A stretch of 64,000 nt of DNA, taken from the NCBI GenBank assembly GCA_963824225.1, contig CAWGOF010000003.1, positions 3,100,001-3,164,000 on the forward strand. Direction: 5' to 3'. Positions 55,185-63,840 of the stretch are shown one piece after another; within the stretch, counting starts at the first letter, position 1; each line of letters begins with the position of its first letter. The stretch comes from CAWGOF01 sp963824225 (lineage in GTDB: Bacteria > Acidobacteriota > Polarisedimenticolia > Polarisedimenticolales > Polarisedimenticolaceae). A program made the translations under genes and the position numbers. The notes beneath the pieces are model-generated. The model did no database searches. It saw only the letters and a program-made list of their open reading frames with translations, and was not told where the DNA came from.

Positions 55185-58100
55185 TCACACGTAGCGTCCC
55201 ACGAAGATCTGCACCGCGGCCCAAACTCCCGGTCCTCTCTGTGTCGATCGTTCCGTCTCGATGATATGTCGTTGTGCCGCGCTGAGCGCCTCCAGCGAAT
55301 CGCGACGCTCTTGCAGTAGATGGTGAAACTCCGCGAAGAAGCGGACGCTGTCGTCATCGCTCACACGCCACAGGGTGGCGGCGACCGTCGGAACTCCTAT
55401 CGCCAAGAACGCGCGGGCGATACCGATGGGACCCTCGGCAGACGACACTTGCCGTCCAGAGGTGTCGCAAGCCGCAAGCACTACGAGCCGGGTCCTCTTG
55501 GCGGGCAGTTCGGCGACCTCTCGGGCCAGCAGGTCGCCAGAGCCAGTGCGAGCGTCCGGCGTCAACAGCAGTCGCGACAGCAAGGGATTGCGTTCGTTCG
55601 CGACGGCGTGACCTGCGAAATGGACGATTCCGTGGTTTCCGAACTCGGCGACGAACCGTTCGCGTGTGGCCTCGGCACCCAGGAGCAACGTGCTCTTGTC
55701 GTACACGCGGGCGATCTGGCGTGCTTCGGACTCTGCGCCGCTGAGAACGCCGAGCACGTGCACCGTCGTCTTGTCGAGAGCTGGGTTACCGACTACCAAG
55801 GCATCGAAGTCGTCCACATTCCAAGGGGCGCTCATCCTCGCCCCGGCCTGGCGTAGTAGGAGGACCGCCGAGGGCGAGACTCCGATCGCGTGGTCTTCCG
55901 CCAAGTAGCGTCCGGTCGACCTGTTCAACAACGCCGCGAATGGGACCCGGTTCAGGGCCTTGTCGGGAAGAACGATCAGCGTTTGTGCACCGACAAGGAT
56001 CGCGGCAACCGGCGCGATCATCACGTCGTACAGTGCCTCGAGACACGGATCGGTCTGCGCTCGATCGGACCCACGCTCGAGCTTCACGATCAGCTCGGTA
56101 ATCGATGCACTCACGCGATGCGCCTCTATCGGCGTCTCGACGTGTTGGATCCTCGAGCCGTGGCTCGCCCAGATGAGCAGCTTGTCGTTAAGCAAGACGT
56201 AATAGATCCACGCCATGGTGGCGGGGGTGCGGTCCGCCCACTCTCGAGAAGGCGGCGCTGGCTCGTCGTGATCGAGTGCCTCGCGCAGCAGTCGAGCGCG
56301 ACCCTGTTCCGCGTAGTCCAACGCGCGTTCGGAACTTCGCCGCGCTTCTGCCTGGAACACAACCATGGCGTCGTAGACGCGACGTGACAGATCCGCGAAC
56401 GCGATGCGATCTGGTTCGCTCTCAACCTCTGGTCGAGTGTCTGCGAGTCGTGCGATGGCGCGTTCGAGGTCCTCCTCGGCAGCGTCGAGGTTACCGAGCT
56501 TCCAGTGAACACGTCCACGAAGCGGGTAGAGCTCGGCCAGTCGGAACTGGCGTCCTTGCTCGAAATAGGCGATAGCGCGGTCCAACTCGGCGAGCGCTGC
56601 TGCTGGACGCCGCTCGACGAGCAGCTCGCCCTCGGCCGCTGCGACGACCGCCTCGAGCTCCCGTCGGCTCGACGCAGGATGTGAGGTGAGCCGAGAGCGC
56701 GCTTCTGCCATGATGCGTGAGGCGTCTTCGTGCCGGCCCGACTGGCGTAGGAACGACGCGAGACGGACCGAGCCATTTACGATCTCCACGAGGTCGGAAC
56801 GCGAGAGGGCACCGGCAAGGCCGCACCGCTCGAACTCCGCAGCGACCCGAGGCAGTTGCTGCATCGATGCCGCCACGGCCGCAGCGATCCAGACCTGGTG
56901 CTGCTTGCGCGCGTCGTCAAACTTCTCGACGTCGGCCAAGACGGAGCGTCGGCGGGACCAGGCCGTGCGGTGGGAGCCCATCAGGTCATCGTTCTGCGCG
57001 AGCAGACTCTCTACCGAAGCAAGGCGTGTGGCGAAGCGTATCGACGCGAAGGTCTGCTCAGCATCGCCGTAGCGCGTGTGGCTCTCGCTGAAGCGCCCTT
57101 GGCGGGCGGCTGTCAGACCCTGCATCCATTGGATCTCGCCGAGGAGCGCTCGATGATCAGAATCGCGTGCAAGGTCGGCGAGCCGAGCGAGGCGTTCCTG
57201 CGCCTCAACGAGACGTCCCTCATGGTAGTCGCAAACTGCGACCTCATACTCCGCGCGCTCTGTGTACGGGCTCGTGGCTCCCGTGAAGAGGGGAATTGCA
57301 CGCTGCGCCAGTTCAGCTGCGGTCGACCGACCTCCAGCCCGGCGAGCGTGTCGAGCCTGCGCGCACGCGCGGTGCCCCTCGGCGAGCGTTGTGAGTCGCT
57401 TCCCGTCCCCGGCCGCGACCGATTCGTGCAGCGGCCGCACGGCCGCCTCGAGCCACCTATCGCCCGTGGCCTCGACGACCCCGCGCACGAGCGCCTCGAT
57501 TCTCGCGAGGGCTCGGGCACCCTTCGCGATCGGGTCGCGCTGGAACTCCTCGGCCCAGGCCAGGAAGAGCTCGTCCTCGACCAGCGCCGTCACCGGCTCG
57601 GGGAAGCCGCGCGCGATCTCGGTCGCCTCGTCGAATCGTCCACGTCCGAGCGCCGCACGCAGGCGCGGCTCGGCAGTCTTCCACCCGCTCTCCGCCCGCG
57701 ACTCGCCGAGCCGGCGCATCCGGGCTCGGGCGCGCTCCTCGAACGCGTCATCGCCGCCGATCTCGAGGCAGCGTTCCCACGCGCGAAGCGCGCTCTCGCG
57801 TAGGAACACGCGCTCGAGCGCGACGGCGCGGGCCTCGCACGCGTCGATCGAATCGGGGGCGAGCTCGAAGGCGTGCGCGGCCAGCTCGAGCGCACGGGCG
57901 TGGTCGGCGAGGTTCTCCGGATCGTCGCCCGAGCGCAGGAGCGTTCGCGCGAGCGCGGTCATTCGCACGGGGTCGTCGGGCGCGTCGAGGAGGGCACGCT
58001 CCTGCCGCTCGAGCTCGCTCTGCGGCGGCTCGCTCACCGGCGCTGCGGCCTGTCCCGACGCTCCGCTCGCGAAGCGAACCTCCCACGTCCACAGGCCCGC

Positions 58101-59735
58101 CTTGCGCGCGATCTCGCCCGAGAGCACGCGTGCCAAGTCGGCCAGGCGCGGCCCGACCTCGTGCTCGGACGACAGGCCAACGACGCCGCGCAGGCGCCGC
58201 CCCCACTCGCCCTCGGGGATCGGCGCCGCGGCAGAGCCGTCGACGCGGGGCAAGCGCGCGATCTCCGCTTCGAGCTCGCGCAGCGGGTCGAGCGACGCGA
58301 TCACGAGCAGCGTCTCTTCCCCGCGGCCGCCGCCGCCGATACGCCAGCACTCGTCGCGGCCCGCAACGGTCCCGGGCAGTACATGGCCCTTGTCCTTCGG
58401 CAGCGGGTTCGCGAGGTCGAGGCTGCTCAGTGGAAAAAGAACCGCGGTCGCGCCTCGCGCATCTTCGTTCAGCACGTAGACGTGCGTCGGCCGGCTCGCC
58501 GCCACGCGCAGCCGCAGGCAGTCGCCGTCGACGATTGTGCCTCCGGGCGGGAGAGCCTCGGACCTCCCGTCTCGCGACCGCTGCCACTCCGCCTCGACGC
58601 GCAACGGGGCGGTCGTCGCCTGGTAGGTCCAAGTCGCCAGGATCGCGAGCGGCACGATCGCCGCCGCTGCAAGGCCAGCCACTTTGAGACGGGACAGGGG
58701 CGCGGTGGGTTCCGCAGCCCCGGGCACCGATCCGACGAATACCGCGAGGTCCCGCTCCATCTCGCCGGCCGAGGAATACCTGCGACTTGGATCGGGCTCG
58801 AGCGCGCGCTCGACGGTGCGCACGAAGCCCGCGGGAAGATCGGCCCGCACGTCGAGGAGCTTCGTCACTGCGCCGTCGCGGTGCTTGCGCCGCAGCTCGG
58901 CGACGTCACGCGCTTCGACCGGGAACCGACCCGTGACGAGGCGGTAGAGCAGAACGCCCAGCGCGTACAGATCGGTCGAGACGCCCGTGTCCCGACCCTC
59001 GAACAGCTCGGGCGCCATGTAGAGCGGCGTGCCCGCGGGCGACTCGCTCGACGAGTGCCGGTCCGACCCGGCGCTGAAGTCGAGGAGCACGATGCGCCCG
59101 CCCTTCTCGCGCATCACGTTCTTGGTCTTGACGTCGCGATGGACGATGCCCGCCTGGTGCACGGCCGAGAGCGCGCGGCACAGCTCGATGCCGACGAGCG
59201 CCGCCTCGTTCGCGCCGAGGGGTCCCTCGCGCTCGAGCCTGCGCTCGAGCGTGACGCCCTCGAGCAGCTCGGTCCACAGGCCGACCACGCCGTCGTGCAC
59301 GGCGACGCCGTGCACCGTCAGCACGTTGGGGTGCCGGACGCGGGCGAGCTTGCGTGCCTCGCCGAGGAATCGCTCGTCGTGCGGATCCTCGCCCGTGCGC
59401 ACGGGATGCAGGAGCTTGAGCGCCACGTCGGCGTTCAAAGCCTCGTCGCGAGCCCGGTAGACCTGGCCGAACCCGCCCGCGTCGATCGGCGCGATGATCC
59501 GGAGCGGCCCCCAGGAGGACGGCGCCCGCGGCAGCTCCTCGGTCGAGCGCTGGTCGAGCGAGGGCTCGGACGTGTCGCGGTGCGCCTGGTCGATCTCGTG
59601 CACGAGACGGAGGTTGCGCACGCGGCTGCGCAGCGGCTCGCCCGTGCGAGCGGCCTCGCCATCCCAGTCCACATTCGCGCGGTCGGCCACCGCTTCGGCC
59701 AGACGCAGCACGCGCTCGCGATCCTGGTCAGCCAC
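55185..59735 (-). CDS. Ser/Thr kinase - TPR - CHAT protease fusion
   Basis: 1,516 residues. Kinase domain about 78-335: IDAGGFGQVYRARD, VALKLLH, IVHRDVKTKNVM, VLLDFSAGSD (DFS in place of DFG) and GTPLYMAPELF. A TM segment at about 351-371 (VAGLAAAAIVPLAILATWTY) is followed by a DUF4384-like part (LRLRVAASRPTHVYVLNEDA). Long TPR-rich helical repeats span about 560-1150. The C-terminal CHAT domain (about 1200-1516) has the catalytic histidine in GIVHFAGHAVANE near 1370 and cysteine in LVVLAACDTSGR near 1420, a caspase-like pair. CHAT proteases cut partner proteins after activation. The ATG overlaps the ECF sigma gene by 8 bp. Confidence 0.9.
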   Translation of the reverse strand: MADQDRERVLRLAEAVADRANVDWDGEAARTGEPLRSRVRNLRLVHEIDQAHRDTSEPSLDQRSTEELPRAPSSWGPLRIIAPIDAGGFGQVYRARDEALNADVALKLLHPVRTGEDPHDERFLGEARKLARVRHPNVLTVHGVAVHDGVVGLWTELLEGVTLERRLEREGPLGANEAALVGIELCRALSAVHQAGIVHRDVKTKNVMREKGGRIVLLDFSAGSDRHSSSESPAGTPLYMAPELFEGRDTGVSTDLYALGVLLYRLVTGRFPVEARDVAELRRKHRDGAVTKLLDVRADLPAGFVRTVERALEPDPSRRYSSAGEMERDLAVFVGSVPGAAEPTAPLSRLKVAGLAAAAIVPLAILATWTYQATTAPLRVEAEWQRSRDGRSEALPPGGTIVDGDCLRLRVAASRPTHVYVLNEDARGATAVLFPLSSLDLANPLPKDKGHVLPGTVAGRDECWRIGGGGRGEETLLVIASLDPLRELEAEIARLPRVDGSAAAPIPEGEWGRRLRGVVGLSSEHEVGPRLADLARVLSGEIARKAGLWTWEVRFASGASGQAAAPVSEPPQSELERQERALLDAPDDPVRMTALARTLLRSGDDPENLADHARALELAAHAFELAPDSIDACEARAVALERVFLRESALRAWERCLEIGGDDAFEERARARMRRLGESRAESGWKTAEPRLRAALGRGRFDEATEIARGFPEPVTALVEDELFLAWAEEFQRDPIAKGARALARIEALVRGVVEATGDRWLEAAVRPLHESVAAGDGKRLTTLAEGHRACAQARHARRAGGRSTAAELAQRAIPLFTGATSPYTERAEYEVAVCDYHEGRLVEAQERLARLADLARDSDHRALLGEIQWMQGLTAARQGRFSESHTRYGDAEQTFASIRFATRLASVESLLAQNDDLMGSHRTAWSRRRSVLADVEKFDDARKQHQVWIAAAVAASMQQLPRVAAEFERCGLAGALSRSDLVEIVNGSVRLASFLRQSGRHEDASRIMAEARSRLTSHPASSRRELEAVVAAAEGELLVERRPAAALAELDRAIAYFEQGRQFRLAELYPLRGRVHWKLGNLDAAEEDLERAIARLADTRPEVESEPDRIAFADLSRRVYDAMVVFQAEARRSSERALDYAEQGRARLLREALDHDEPAPPSREWADRTPATMAWIYYVLLNDKLLIWASHGSRIQHVETPIEAHRVSASITELIVKLERGSDRAQTDPCLEALYDVMIAPVAAILVGAQTLIVLPDKALNRVPFAALLNRSTGRYLAEDHAIGVSPSAVLLLRQAGARMSAPWNVDDFDALVVGNPALDKTTVHVLGVLSGAESEARQIARVYDKSTLLLGAEATRERFVAEFGNHGIVHFAGHAVANERNPLLSRLLLTPDARTGSGDLLAREVAELPAKRTRLVVLAACDTSGRQVSSAEGPIGIARAFLAIGVPTVAATLWRVSDDDSVRFFAEFHHLLQERRDSLEALSAAQRHIIETERSTQRGPGVWAAVQIFVGRYV

Positions 59736-60333
59736 TCATCTCCTCCGCCAGCCGATCGAGCGCACGCGTGACCAGCATCCGCGCCGCGCCGGGAGAGGAG
59801 CAGCCGATCGACCGTGCCACCTCGTCCCACGAGAAGTCGAGCTCGATGCGCATCACGACCGCGCCCCGCTGCGTCGGCGACAGGCGCGAGAGCGCCCGCT
59901 CGTAGGACTCGAGTCGCTCGCGGCCGATGAGCTGCTCGAGCGGCGAGACGTCGTTCGTCGCCATCGCCTCGGGCAGCTCCCCGGCGAATGGCCGGCGAGC
60001 CACACGGCGCACCTGGTCCCGTACCTGGTTCTGCAGGATCGATCGTAGGTAGGAGAGGAACGACCCGGGCTCGCCGTTCTCGAAGCGTTCGACGTTGGCG
60101 AGGGCGCGCAGAAACGTCTGTTGTACCAGGTCGTCCGTATCGGCGAGGTCACGGGCCCAGGCCGGCAGCCTGCCCCGAGCCCAGCGCTGAAGTGCAGGGA
60201 GGTAGCGGCGGACGATCTCGTCGTGCGCCGTGCTGTCACCCGAACGAATCCGAGCGAGCAGCGCCTCGGTGGTGCCATCCGCAAGCGTCGTAGTCGGCCC
60301 CTTGGGTGCGTGCGTGCCCGTGACCGGTCCCAA
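59728..60333 (-). CDS. ECF-type RNA polymerase sigma factor
   Basis: About 201 residues from TTG 60333; an in-frame ATG at 60450 would add 39 residues that look unconserved. Region 2: LLARIRSGDSTAHDEIVRRY, RDLADTDDLVQQTFLRALAN (DDLVQxTFLRAL). Region 4: ALSRLSPTQRGAVVMRIELD then FSWDEVARSIGCSSPGAARM. This is a sigma70-family factor of extracytoplasmic-function type. The link to a kinase-CHAT gene is typical of systems where kinase phosphorylation activates or replaces anti-sigma control. No anti-sigma gene is seen. Its overlap with the kinase-CHAT gene suggests coupled expression. Confidence 0.88.
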   Translation of the reverse strand: MGPVTGTHAPKGPTTTLADGTTEALLARIRSGDSTAHDEIVRRYLPALQRWARGRLPAWARDLADTDDLVQQTFLRALANVERFENGEPGSFLSYLRSILQNQVRDQVRRVARRPFAGELPEAMATNDVSPLEQLIGRERLESYERALSRLSPTQRGAVVMRIELDFSWDEVARSIGCSSPGAARMLVTRALDRLAEEMSG

Positions 60334-60581
60334 TGGTTGCCGATCGTAAAAGCCCGGAACACGAAAGTCAATCGAAGCACCGGTATTCCCATGGTCGAGC
60401 CGACGGTCCCCTCGCCGGACAAAGGAACGCTGGCCGAGCGGCAAGCGCACGAGGGAAACGTCGGCTATGCGCTCTTGTCAGGCGCTGGGCCTTCCCGTCG
60501 CTTGCGCCGTGCGAAACCGGACCGACGGACGTTCATAGGCCCGGTGAAACGCAATCCGACTCGAACCGTAGCGAGGAGACC

Positions 60582-62078
60582 ATGACCACGTTAATTCGCA
60601 AGCTGGCAATACCGATGCTGCTCGTAATCGCGTCCGACCACGCGCTTCTTCGCGCTGACAACGCCGCAGGCACACCTCCCGATGGCCTGGGCTGTGGACA
60701 ACAGTCGACGACCGGAGAACTGCAGGGACTGCTCGTCGTGCCCACCGACGCCGAATTCGAGAAGATGAACGACACATCCTTCTATCTCAACTTCGTGGAC
60801 GATCGTTCATCGTTCGCATCCACGCTCGCCTGGTCCGCAAGAGCAAAACTCGATCTCGGGACTGGTGGAGGGTCAGCACGCGCGTCCTTGTCGAAGTCCT
60901 ATCACCGATCCCTCCATCGAGTGGATCTGGTTGTGACCAGGGTCGTACACAAGGGGAAGCATTTCATTCGTGATACTCGAGTGCGAAAGGAGGCATTGGA
61001 TCTCTACGCCGCGAAGGGCCCGAGGGCCTTTTACGATCGCTTCGGGGATCAGGTCGTGCGATCCGTCACCAGGGGCGGCGCGGTGTTCCTCGTCTATCAG
61101 TTTCAGTTCGACAGCATTAGCGCCGCAAGGGACTTCCGCATGTCCGTCGAAGCCAAGTTGGGTAACTCTCGCGGCGGGTTCTCGTTGCATCGCACTCTCT
61201 TGGAGAGTGCCACCAAGTCTGCTGTGACCGTGCAGGGCGTTTGCATCGGCGTCGACAAGGCGCCTCCGATCTTCGTGGCTGCCCCAACGCCCGACAAGAA
61301 GACAGCACGAATCGACGGCAACGACCCCCTCGCGGAGGAGCTCGTCCGATATTTCTCGGAGTTTGAAGATAACGTGACGGATGACTCAGCCGCGCCTCTC
61401 GACTTCGAGGGCGTTGACATCGGGAAACTGATCAACGCCCCGGGCCGGCTCACCGACGTCTCTAGGGCACGGGATCTCCTGGAGAAAGGGCTGTCGCTCG
61501 ATGACGAGATCGACGCCCGGTTGGCGGAGCTGATGTACCTGCAGGAAGTAGCATTCGAGTGGAATCCGCACGTCTCGCGCGACGAGGTGTCTGGGTTGAT
61601 CAGGGAACTAAACGCAAGAGCAAGAGAGCTCAGCGCGAGCCTACGAGATATTGCTCAGCTCAAGGTGGACCATCTGCCGTTCGACATCGAGGATCTGCCG
61701 TCCAAGCCGGAGAACTGGATCGCGCGGGATCTCGCGAGTGTGGGCAGGAAGACGTTTCGGATGGTGAATGAAAAACGGGGTGTCGAGGTCGAAGTGCCGC
61801 CCCTCTACGACGGTCAGCCCGTTGCCGTGGATCTTGCTGTGAAGAAGGTGCAGATACTCGGGGGTGATCCTGGCACGATTGTCATTTCGTGGGGCCAAGA
61901 CGACGGTCAGGGTGGCATCGCGTTCACGGTACTGGATACGCTACAAATCGGACGAAGAACGCTCGATGAGAAGAAGACGTATTCGGTCATTCCTCCGCCG
62001 CAAACACGGCGACTACGGGTGCAAGTTCTCACGTACGGCCGCGCGCCTGTGGTAGGTACAGTCGACCTTCGCATCTAG
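60582..62078 (+). CDS. Secreted MACPF-like protein (candidate pore former)
   Basis: 498 residues from ATG 60582 after GCGAGGAGA. A signal peptide (MTTLIRKLAIPMLLVIASDH to about residue 25) leads to a domain with FDDRSSFASTLAWSARAKLD-type strands, then AFYDRFGDQVVRSVTRGG, AVFLVYQFQFDSISAARDFR and GGFSLHRTLLESATKSAVTV. The F..FG(D/T)xxVxxVxxGG pattern is what MACPF/perforin domains show. The C-terminal third (about 290-498) has coiled-coil character then a beta-rich end (KKVQILGGDPGTIVISWGQD). Divergent from the sigma/kinase-CHAT operon, 249 bp from its start. MACPF assignment is by eye and moderate only. Confidence 0.6.
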   Translation: MTTLIRKLAIPMLLVIASDHALLRADNAAGTPPDGLGCGQQSTTGELQGLLVVPTDAEFEKMNDTSFYLNFVDDRSSFASTLAWSARAKLDLGTGGGSARASLSKSYHRSLHRVDLVVTRVVHKGKHFIRDTRVRKEALDLYAAKGPRAFYDRFGDQVVRSVTRGGAVFLVYQFQFDSISAARDFRMSVEAKLGNSRGGFSLHRTLLESATKSAVTVQGVCIGVDKAPPIFVAAPTPDKKTARIDGNDPLAEELVRYFSEFEDNVTDDSAAPLDFEGVDIGKLINAPGRLTDVSRARDLLEKGLSLDDEIDARLAELMYLQEVAFEWNPHVSRDEVSGLIRELNARARELSASLRDIAQLKVDHLPFDIEDLPSKPENWIARDLASVGRKTFRMVNEKRGVEVEVPPLYDGQPVAVDLAVKKVQILGGDPGTIVISWGQDDGQGGIAFTVLDTLQIGRRTLDEKKTYSVIPPPQTRRLRVQVLTYGRAPVVGTVDLRI

Positions 62079-62109
62079 TGGTCCTGGTCGGTGAGGCCGC
62101 GGCGTGCAA

Positions 62110-62240
62110 CTCGACCACTCGGTCCCCCCGAGCTCGTAGCGCGCCGCCGCCTCCGCAATCCCCACGAGCAGCGCGCCGTCCGCGACTGCCCGGTGGCTCC
62201 ACGTCTCGCGTGCGAGAGAAGGTTCCGTTCGTTGCCTGGA
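62110..62240 (-). pseudogene. Relic of a PQQ-propeller C-terminus
   Basis: On the minus strand: ARETWSHRAVADGALLVGIA, EAAARYELGG. This aligns with the tail of the gene at 63841-64000 (GKTWNHPVVADGVLLVRNAE, EAACYELQD) over about 90 bp, with the same bases GCTCGTAGC and CCGTCCGCGAC. No start or full domain. Located between the MACPF-like and beta-lactamase-like genes. Confidence 0.72.
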
Positions 62241-62277
62241 CGGCGATGTATCCTGCGAAGCCGGAGACTGAACAAGG

Positions 62278-63564
62278 ATGCGCTCGCGCCACAGAATCTT
62301 GGTCGCGTCTGGCTTGATCCTGCTTTGGGTCCTGGCAGTGCTCGCTGCGGTGCTCGTCGAAGCGTGGTGGTTCCCGCACCCCGCCGTCGTTCGGGGCGAT
62401 CTGGTGTCGATCGAGAACCATATGGTCCGCAAGCTCGGCGATGCGGTGCGCGACAAGAGACTGGGCAGTGCGGGTCTCGTATTGATCCATGGCGGTGAGA
62501 TCGCCGCAGAACACGGCTTCGGCGTCGCGAATGCCGAAACGCAAGCTCCTGTCGAGACCGACCGAACGCTGTATCAGGTTGCTTCGGTGAGCAAGGCTGT
62601 CACGGCCTGGGGCGTCATGAAGCTGGTGGAGGAGGGCAAGCTGTCCTTGGATGGGCCGGTCATGCCCCACCTCGAGCGATGGCAGTTTCCGCGAAGCGAG
62701 CAGCATCGCGACAAGGTGACCGTCAGGCATCTGCTGAGCCATACGGCCGGGTTGGACGACGGCTTGGGCTATGGCGGCTTCTTGCGTCCCGAGGACGTAC
62801 AGACTCTCGAGGAATCGCTGACGTTGACCAAGGATTCGACGGTGGGCGAGCCCCGCCCGGTCCGAGTGACGAGGGAGCCCGGAGGGGGCATGGCGTACTC
62901 GGGCGCCGGCTACACCATCCTGCAGCTATTGATCGAGGAGGTCACGAATCGGCCATTCGCGGACTACATGAAGGAGGCTGTGCTCCAGCCGCTAGGGATG
63001 ACAAAGGCAAGCTTCGATCTGGACACGATCACAGCCGAGGGCCGCGCGCAGGAGGTAGCCACCAGCTACGATCGCAGACTGCAACCCCAGCCTCGTCGAC
63101 GCCACACAGCGAAGGCGGCGGTTGCGCTCTACGTAACGCCTCACGACCTGGCGCAGATTGCCATGGCCTACGCGGCCGCCGAGAATCCGGTGCTCAGGCA
63201 GGAAACGCTGAAGCAGATGTTGATGCCGCAGCGGGGGACGGCTGGAACCTGGGGCTTGGGGCAAACGCTTTTCGTTGCGAATGACGCCGGCGGTCACGTC
63301 GTGGGGCATGACGGTGGATCACCTCCCGCGTGGGGTGCATGGATGCGGGTGAATCCTGCGACCGGCAATGGCATGGTGATGGTGGTTTCAGGCGCGCGAG
63401 GGGCGGTGAATCGACTGGCGCATGATTGGTTGTACTGGGAAACCGGAAAGGTGGCATTCGAGATGCGGCGGGGAATCGTGCAGGGACGGCTTGTGCACGC
63501 GTCGATGGCCATCCTTGTTGGCGCGATCGTGATCGTGCTGTGGTCGAGAGCATGGACGACTTGA
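62278..63564 (+). CDS. Class C beta-lactamase-like serine hydrolase
   Basis: 428 residues from ATG 62278. N-terminal membrane anchor (ILVASGLILLWVLAVLAAVL), then the penicillin-binding fold: YQVASVSKAVTAWGVM with SxxK (Ser about 104), VRHLLSHTAGLDDGL, GGGMAYSGAGYTILQLLIEE with the YxG/N tyrosine motif (about 206), and VVGHDGGSPPAWGAWM as the third motif (HxG for KTG). A final TM (ASMAILVGAIVIVLW) anchors the C-terminus. The family includes beta-lactamases, esterases and DD-peptidases; true substrate unknown. Overlaps the next gene by 13 bp. Relics of PQQ-propeller tails lie on both sides. Confidence 0.88.
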   Translation: MRSRHRILVASGLILLWVLAVLAAVLVEAWWFPHPAVVRGDLVSIENHMVRKLGDAVRDKRLGSAGLVLIHGGEIAAEHGFGVANAETQAPVETDRTLYQVASVSKAVTAWGVMKLVEEGKLSLDGPVMPHLERWQFPRSEQHRDKVTVRHLLSHTAGLDDGLGYGGFLRPEDVQTLEESLTLTKDSTVGEPRPVRVTREPGGGMAYSGAGYTILQLLIEEVTNRPFADYMKEAVLQPLGMTKASFDLDTITAEGRAQEVATSYDRRLQPQPRRRHTAKAAVALYVTPHDLAQIAMAYAAAENPVLRQETLKQMLMPQRGTAGTWGLGQTLFVANDAGGHVVGHDGGSPPAWGAWMRVNPATGNGMVMVVSGARGAVNRLAHDWLYWETGKVAFEMRRGIVQGRLVHASMAILVGAIVIVLWSRAWTT

Positions 63565-63836
63565 AAGCAAGAGCGCGAGCTCTCCTTCGAGGCCCGTGTT
63601 GCATCTCCAAGCAAGAAGGCAGCCCGTGCGCTGTTGATCTCATCCAGCGGTACGTTCACGGCGAACCCCTGGACGGTGCCGAGCTGTCACGCTGCCTTCG
63701 AAGCGCTCGAGCGATGGCGAAGGATCCGGAGGACGCGACGGGTCCTGAACGCGACGCGAGGCATTTCTACGCTCGCGCGGCGGCGATCCTGCAGGGAATC
63801 CAGGCGGAGACCCTGAGACCTGACCCCGGGACCTGA
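63552..63836 (+). CDS. Hypothetical 94-residue protein
   Basis: ATG 63552, within the end of the beta-lactamase-like gene. MDDLKARARALLRGPCCISK then LIQRYVHGEPLDGAELSRCL and ATGPERDARHFYARAAAIL is helical with a CC pair; no signal peptide or TM. I do not recognise it. The 13-bp overlap with the gene in front suggests co-translation, but a chance frame is possible. Confidence 0.45.
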   Translation: MDDLKARARALLRGPCCISKQEGSPCAVDLIQRYVHGEPLDGAELSRCLRSARAMAKDPEDATGPERDARHFYARAAAILQGIQAETLRPDPGT

Positions 63837-63840
63837 CCCC

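Noticed and set aside
57873..59771. 632-codon plus-strand frame opposite the kinase-CHAT gene
   Set aside because: High-GC shadow of a gene with clear kinase motifs on the minus strand.
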